Shown here: positions 30,837-33,649 of the stretch, piece by piece
Position numbering within the stretch: the stretch's first letter is position 1
How the letters are laid out: the number at the start of each line of letters is the position of its first letter
IMG/VR virus record: IMGVR_UViG_3300046512_000193
Coordinates: 1 to 33,649 of that record
Strand: one strand, 5' to 3'
From: a virus
Length of the DNA stretch: 33,649 bases
The notes under the pieces: model-generated
Database searches by the model: none
The model's input: the letters and a program-made list of their open reading frames with translations, nothing else
What the model was told of the DNA's origin: nothing
Program-made: the position numbers and the translations under genes

Positions 30837-30919
30837 CCCCTTTCGCAAGCGGGTCAAGTAATCAACTCCTGCATCATCCGCACCCGCTCCGCAACGTGCG
30901 GCTTCGCGTGGAAACGCAT
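30837..30919 (-). pseudogene. Frameshifted relic of a second integrase C-terminus
   Basis: On the minus strand the reading VAERVRMMQE, then after a frame change VDYLTRLRKG, aligns with the intact integrase end LAERTRMMQE-WADYLDRLRTG. The DNA ACTCCTGCATCATCCGC at 30,865-30,881 is identical to 31,311-31,327 inside the integrase gene. A gap of 4 bases relative to the integrase explains the frame change, and the position of the catalytic Tyr reads Phe. I see no further integrase similarity upstream, so this is a short tail of an older, related integrase. Confidence 0.7.
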
Positions 30920-31060
30920 CACCGAATCGACCGGCTGAGTATCGGGAAGTCATTCATGATGCGCTCGCGGCAGTAGCAGGACAGTCAGCCGCCGTTGCCT
31001 CCGTATCGCGCAGTGCGACGTCCCGCATTCACCATGAGTCCATGACGAAAACAGAAATAG

Positions 31061-31255
31061 GTAAGGCGCTGGGCGCGCGCACGGGCGGCTTCGTTATGGC
31101 AGCAGGCCGATGCCTTGGACATCGATCTAAGCGGCGACTGGCGCGCTCGGGTGCGGCGGGGAAGGGGAGCGGCGCGACTCCGTACCGATGCTGCCAAGTT
31201 CGACAGCATCGCCAACCGCCTTGAGTCCTTCTGGGACGATCAGGCAGCAGCCTGA
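31061..31255 (+). pseudogene. Orphan coding-like remnant, convergent with integrase
   Basis: A frame opened by a TAG at 31,058-31,060 reads ARAASLWQQADALDIDLSGD and later TDAAKFDSIANRLESFWDDQ before its TGA at 31,253-31,255. The composition is that of a real protein, but there is no ATG or ribosome site, so the 5' part seems lost. Its last 16 bases overlap the integrase 3' end from the other strand. No family is recognised. The rest of 30,787-31,060, apart from the integrase relic, shows no credible gene. Confidence 0.35.
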
Positions 31256-32457
31256 CCAGCCCGTAACGGCACCACGTTGCCGGTGCGCAGCCGGTCCAGG
31301 TAGTCCGCCCACTCCTGCATCATCCGCGTCCGCTCCGCCAAGTGCGTGGTGCGGTTATACGCGCGCCCGTTCGGATCCTTCACCGCGTGCGCGAGCTGGT
31401 GCTCGATGATGTCCGGGCGGAAACACAGCACTTCATCCAGCAGGGTGCGCGCGGTCGCGCGGAATCCGTGACCGGTGACGGTGTCCTTGTCGAACCCCAT
31501 GACACGGAGGGCAGCCAATACGGCAACCTCGGACATCGGCCGCTTCTCGCTGCGGCCGCCGGGGAATACGTATTTTCCCTGACCAGTCCAAGCATGGAGC
31601 TCTCGAAGAACTTCCACCGCCTGCCGAGCCAGGGGCACGATGTGTGCCTGCCGCATCTTCATGCGCGCGGCCGGGATGCTCCACAGGCCGGCATCCAGAT
31701 CCACCTCCGCCCATTCCGCCTGGCGCAGCTCGCCGGGCCGGACGAACACCATCGGTGCTAGCTTCAGCGCGGCCTGCACGGGCGGGGTGCCGTGGTAGGC
31801 GTGCAGGGCACGCAGCAGGCCACCCAGCTGGACTGGATCCACCACCGCGGCATGGTTCTTCTCAGGGGGCGGGATCAGTGCGCCGCGCAGGTCGGCGACA
31901 GGGTTGCGTTCCGCTCGGTCAGTGGCCACGGCGTACCGCATCACCTGGCCGCAGTTCTGCATGATCCGATGAGCCGACTCGAAAGCGTCCCGGGCCTCCA
32001 TCCGGCGGGCGACCTGCAGGAAGTCCGACGCCTTGAGCTCTGCGGCGCGCCGTGAACCCACGAAGGGGAACACGTCCTTCTCGAACCAGGCCTCGACCTT
32101 CTTCTGGTAGCCCGGCACCCAAGGGCGACCGGCCAGCCACTCGCGCGCGATCACTTCGAAGCTCTCGACGAGGTCGGCGGCCTTCGTGGCAGCTGCGGCC
32201 TTGCGCTGCTCGCTGGGATCTACGCCGCTGGCCAGCAGCCGCCGAGCATCTTCCCTGGCCTCCCGCGCCATGGCCAGGCTCACGTCGGGGTACAGGCCGA
32301 GGGTCAGCAGCTTCTCCCTGCCGGCGACGCGGTATTTCCAGCGCCAGCTCTTGGCGCCAGCAACGGTGATGAGGAGAAACAGGCCGCCGCCGTCAGCAAG
32401 CTTCTGAGGCTTGACGGCAGGCTTGGCGCGACGAATGGCAGCGTCGGTCAGGGGCAT
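31240..32457 (-). CDS. int: P4-type tyrosine integrase
   Basis: The 405-residue product opens MPLTDAAIRRAKP with LADGGGLFLLI (the DUF4102 arm-binding domain), has a SAM-like core-binding domain at about 100-185 and a catalytic domain with Arg240 (VRPGELRQAEW), HGFR (His330, Arg333), HQLAH (His353) and the nucleophile Tyr367 (AYNR). It cuts and joins attP and attB. Its 5' end faces the ssrA 3' end 160 bases away, as is usual for P4-type integrases that use tRNA or tmRNA genes. The repeats upstream are probable binding sites. The gene looks intact. Confidence 0.97.
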   Translation of the reverse strand: MPLTDAAIRRAKPAVKPQKLADGGGLFLLITVAGAKSWRWKYRVAGREKLLTLGLYPDVSLAMAREAREDARRLLASGVDPSEQRKAAAATKAADLVESFEVIAREWLAGRPWVPGYQKKVEAWFEKDVFPFVGSRRAAELKASDFLQVARRMEARDAFESAHRIMQNCGQVMRYAVATDRAERNPVADLRGALIPPPEKNHAAVVDPVQLGGLLRALHAYHGTPPVQAALKLAPMVFVRPGELRQAEWAEVDLDAGLWSIPAARMKMRQAHIVPLARQAVEVLRELHAWTGQGKYVFPGGRSEKRPMSEVAVLAALRVMGFDKDTVTGHGFRATARTLLDEVLCFRPDIIEHQLAHAVKDPNGRAYNRTTHLAERTRMMQEWADYLDRLRTGNVVPLRAGQAAA

Positions 32458-32553
32458 GGGGGTATCGGGTTTTCGGGGAGGGCGGATACCCCTAGATATA
32501 CCCCCACCGTCTCATGGGCTGCAACGGAATACCCCGGACAGCCCCGGACAACA
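32458..32553. promoter_or_regulatory. Integrase upstream region with arm-type repeats
   Basis: GGGGTATC (32,459-32,466) is inverted as GATACCCC (32,485-32,492), and another ATACCCCC lies at 32,498-32,505, giving three GGGGTAT-type units just before the integrase start. Downstream, CCCCGGACA occurs twice in tandem (32,532-32,540 and 32,542-32,550). Such short repeats between integrase and att are typical binding sites for integrase arms or excisionase, and may also control the integrase promoter. No direct proof is possible here. Confidence 0.45.
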
Positions 32554-32554
32554 A

Positions 32555-32595
32555 AAAAGCCGGAACCCCTTGTTTGATGGGAGGTTCCGGCTTTT
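32555..32595 (-). terminator. Terminator of ssrA
   Basis: AAAAGCCGGAACC (32,555-32,567) and GGTTCCGGCTTTT (32,583-32,595) form a 13-bp stem with a 15-base loop; on the minus strand it is followed by a T-run. It lies 25 bases after the tmRNA 3' end and could also stop transcription from the plus strand. Confidence 0.85.
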
Positions 32596-32610
32596 CGTGG
32601 TCCTTGTGGG

Positions 32611-32640
32611 ACCGTCTAATGGTGGAGGTGGGCGGAATTG
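32611..32640. other. Probable prophage attachment core at ssrA 3' end
   Basis: The prophage integrase gene stops short of the tmRNA 3' end, whose T-arm and CCA end (32,620-32,645) are typical targets. A near copy of ACCGTCTAATGG (32,611-32,622) occurs at 32,506-32,517 with one mismatch. The second att copy would be left of the window, so the core cannot be defined here. Confidence 0.4.
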
Positions 32641-33020
32641 AACCGCCGTCCGAAGGCACTCCATCCCCGGTACTACATGCTTAGCTCACCGTTGAATCTC
32701 GCCCTGTGGCAGCACGGTGTGCAAAGCGCACCCCAGGACCAGCCTGCTTTAGTTAAGCCGTGACTGACAGGCAGCCATCACAGCCGGTTCCGTGATAATG
32801 ACCCTACATCTACGAGCACGGGCACAAGTAGGTTCGGGGGTTCGCCTAAGGCGGCTGTAGAACTTAACGCACTTGCTGCTGTTTAGGCGGCGAGGCGGAA
32901 GTCCGAACCGTAGTTGTCGTCGTTGGCAACTAAAAGTTTGCTGCTGGATTTACGAGGAAAGCTGCCCCCTCGGCATGCACCAAGTAACTTCACAACCCCC
33001 GTCGAAACCAATGCACCCCC
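32620..33020 (-). ncRNA. ssrA: tmRNA
   Basis: On the minus strand the RNA starts GGGGGTGCATTGGTTTCGAC and ends CACCTCCACCA with CCA encoded. The 5' GGGGGTG pairs with the 3' CACCTCC as the tRNA-like acceptor stem, and a TTCAATTC T-loop precedes it. The tag frame at 32,883-32,927 begins at GCC and encodes ANDDNYGSDFRLAA then TAA. tmRNA rescues stalled ribosomes and tags the products for ClpXP. It is a host gene; its 3' end seems to be the phage integration site. Confidence 0.98.
32883..32927 (-). other. tmRNA tag-peptide reading frame
   Basis: Resume codon GCC (32,925-32,927 on minus), then AAC GAC GAC AAC TAC and so on to TAA (32,883-32,885). The encoded tag ANDDNYGSDFRLAA ends in the LAA needed for protease recognition; ANDDNYGSDF is typical of xanthomonads from memory. 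Confidence 0.93.
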
Positions 33021-33076
33021 GGTTTCTTCAAGAACCGCAAGACGCCTGGCGAACCAGACGCTACTTGACGGGGCCG

Positions 33077-33105
33077 ATGCTACTCCACTTCAGCTGAACA
33101 GTCAC
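33077..33105 (-). promoter_or_regulatory. Possible ssrA promoter
   Basis: On the minus strand GTGACT and TAGCAT are 17 bases apart, each matching the sigma-70 consensus at four of six positions. The start would give a leader of about 50 bases, which RNase P would remove. The match is modest. Confidence 0.3.
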
Positions 33106-33133
33106 CTGAAGCGTGCAACGACCCTGAATGGAC

Positions 33134-33490
33134 TTACCTGCCTTCGCGCTGGCGCTTGCTGTCGGCCTGGTGCTTGGCCCGCACCTTGCGGTCGTGGTTC
33201 TGCGCGTTGCGTTGGGTCATGGCCTGCTTGCGGGCTTCCGGCTGGACCTGGGCCGTCAGCGCGTCCACCAGGGCGACCAGGCGGCGGTGCTCCAGTGTGT
33301 CGTAGGTCTGGTTCTCGGACGCGTCGCGCTTGGCGTTGCGCTGCGTGTAGGTCAGCACCTTGAGCAGGGCGGCCGGGTCCATCGCGCGGGTCAGCTCGCC
33401 GAAAATCGACTCGTATGCGGCGACATCGGCCTGGAGCTCGGCGATCGGGTCCGCGGTCACGACCGTCTCCTGGGGGATTTCCTGTGTCAC
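33134..33490 (-). CDS. Conserved small host protein beside ssrA (118 aa)
   Basis: The chosen start is a GTG at 33,490, preceded by GGAG six bases upstream; the frame reads on to an ATG at 33,571 but without a ribosome site. The product is helical: VTQEIPQETVVTADPIAELQ at the start, a central EHRRLVALVDAL helix and a very basic Gln-rich end (RKVRAKHQADSKRQREGR). No domain is recognised. Located upstream of ssrA on the same strand, it belongs to the host side of the junction. Confidence 0.7.
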   Translation of the reverse strand: MTQEIPQETVVTADPIAELQADVAAYESIFGELTRAMDPAALLKVLTYTQRNAKRDASENQTYDTLEHRRLVALVDALTAQVQPEARKQAMTQRNAQNHDRKVRAKHQADSKRQREGR

Positions 33491-33649
33491 GCAACGCTCC
33501 AGTACTGGGTAATAGGCGGGGATTCTGACACTTGTGGGGCTGCGGCGGGAAACTTCGACAAGCCAGCGCAACCTGCGGCCAAACCGCGCCCGCCGCGTGG
33601 ATCGATGCTGGCCGTGTCGTTGCTGCCACCGGCGGCGCGACGCGGCGGC

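Larger units (their letters stand above)
1..32619. mobile_element. Prophage (HK97/lambda-like siphovirus), left end outside window
   Basis: The segment carries a complete late phage gene set: Q-type antiterminator, lysis genes, TerS/TerL, portal, protease, capsid, tail tube, chaperones, tape measure and fibres. It ends in a P4-type integrase whose 5' end faces the 3' end of ssrA, a common integration site for this integrase family. Early replication genes run off the left edge and no repressor or left att site is visible, so the element is longer than the window. The structural genes look intact, so the prophage could be functional, although completeness cannot be judged without the missing left part. 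Confidence 0.95.

Noticed and set aside
30705-30953. An 82-codon minus-strand ORF
   Set aside because: It spans the sulfatase 3' end and the second frame of the integrase relic; only the short integrase-like segment has support.
1-33649. CRISPR arrays, tRNA genes, rRNA genes or insertion sequences
   Set aside because: Looked for regular short repeats, cloverleaf-type sequences and transposase motifs; only the tmRNA was found.

Overview
The window is almost entirely one prophage, entering from beyond the left edge and ending at the 3' end of a host tmRNA gene (ssrA) near position 32,620. The high GC content, the tmRNA tag peptide ANDDNYGSDFRLAA and the overall protein style suggest a Stenotrophomonas/Xanthomonas-type gammaproteobacterium (Xanthomonadaceae, most likely Stenotrophomonas). 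That assignment is inference from sequence style, not from a search.

Layout of the phage part, all on + until about 28,300. (1) 1-3,235: end of the early/middle operon, with a replication-protein C-terminus cut by the window edge, several tightly coupled small genes, a Ref-like recombination nuclease and a Q-type late antiterminator with a Cys4 zinc motif. A strong terminator (3,292-3,315) follows, as lambda tR' follows Q. (2) 3,389-5,091: lysis cassette with a lambda R-type endolysin, holin candidate, Rz-like inner spanin and Rz1-like lipoprotein. (3) 5,088-6,162: DUF1064-type nuclease, small coiled-coil protein, HNH nuclease and a G-rich probable cos region. (4) 6,163-13,606: HK97-type head genes: TerS, TerL, portal, protease, major capsid, then connector and tail-completion genes. 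(5) 13,693-27,342: siphovirus tail genes: tube, chaperones joined by a -1 frameshift site (GGGAAAC), a SPRY-like structural protein, a tail-tip-like protein, a small membrane moron with its own terminator, tape measure, J-like fibre, receptor-binding fibre and fibre-assembly-like protein.

(6) 27,343-31,255 is accessory cargo: a short BLUF blue-light receptor with all key flavin-site residues, a small basic ORF, a minus-strand membrane-anchored winged-helix protein, a Cys-type sulfatase, a frameshifted relic of a second integrase C-terminus and an orphan coding-like remnant. (7) 31,240-32,457 (-) is the P4-type tyrosine integrase, followed by a repeat-rich integrase/att interval and the ssrA terminator. 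(8) From 32,620 to the right the sequence is host: ssrA (-) and a conserved small protein (-).

Working together: Q would license one late transcript running through lysis, packaging, head and tail genes. HNH, TerS/TerL and cos package DNA through the portal into an HK97-fold capsid that keeps the residues needed for covalent cross-linking. The left attachment site, repressor region and excisionase are not in the window. The most unusual content is the prophage-borne BLUF photoreceptor, the sulfatase, the competing inverted repeats at 28,953-29,031 and the integrase relic, which together suggest active cargo exchange next to the integrase.
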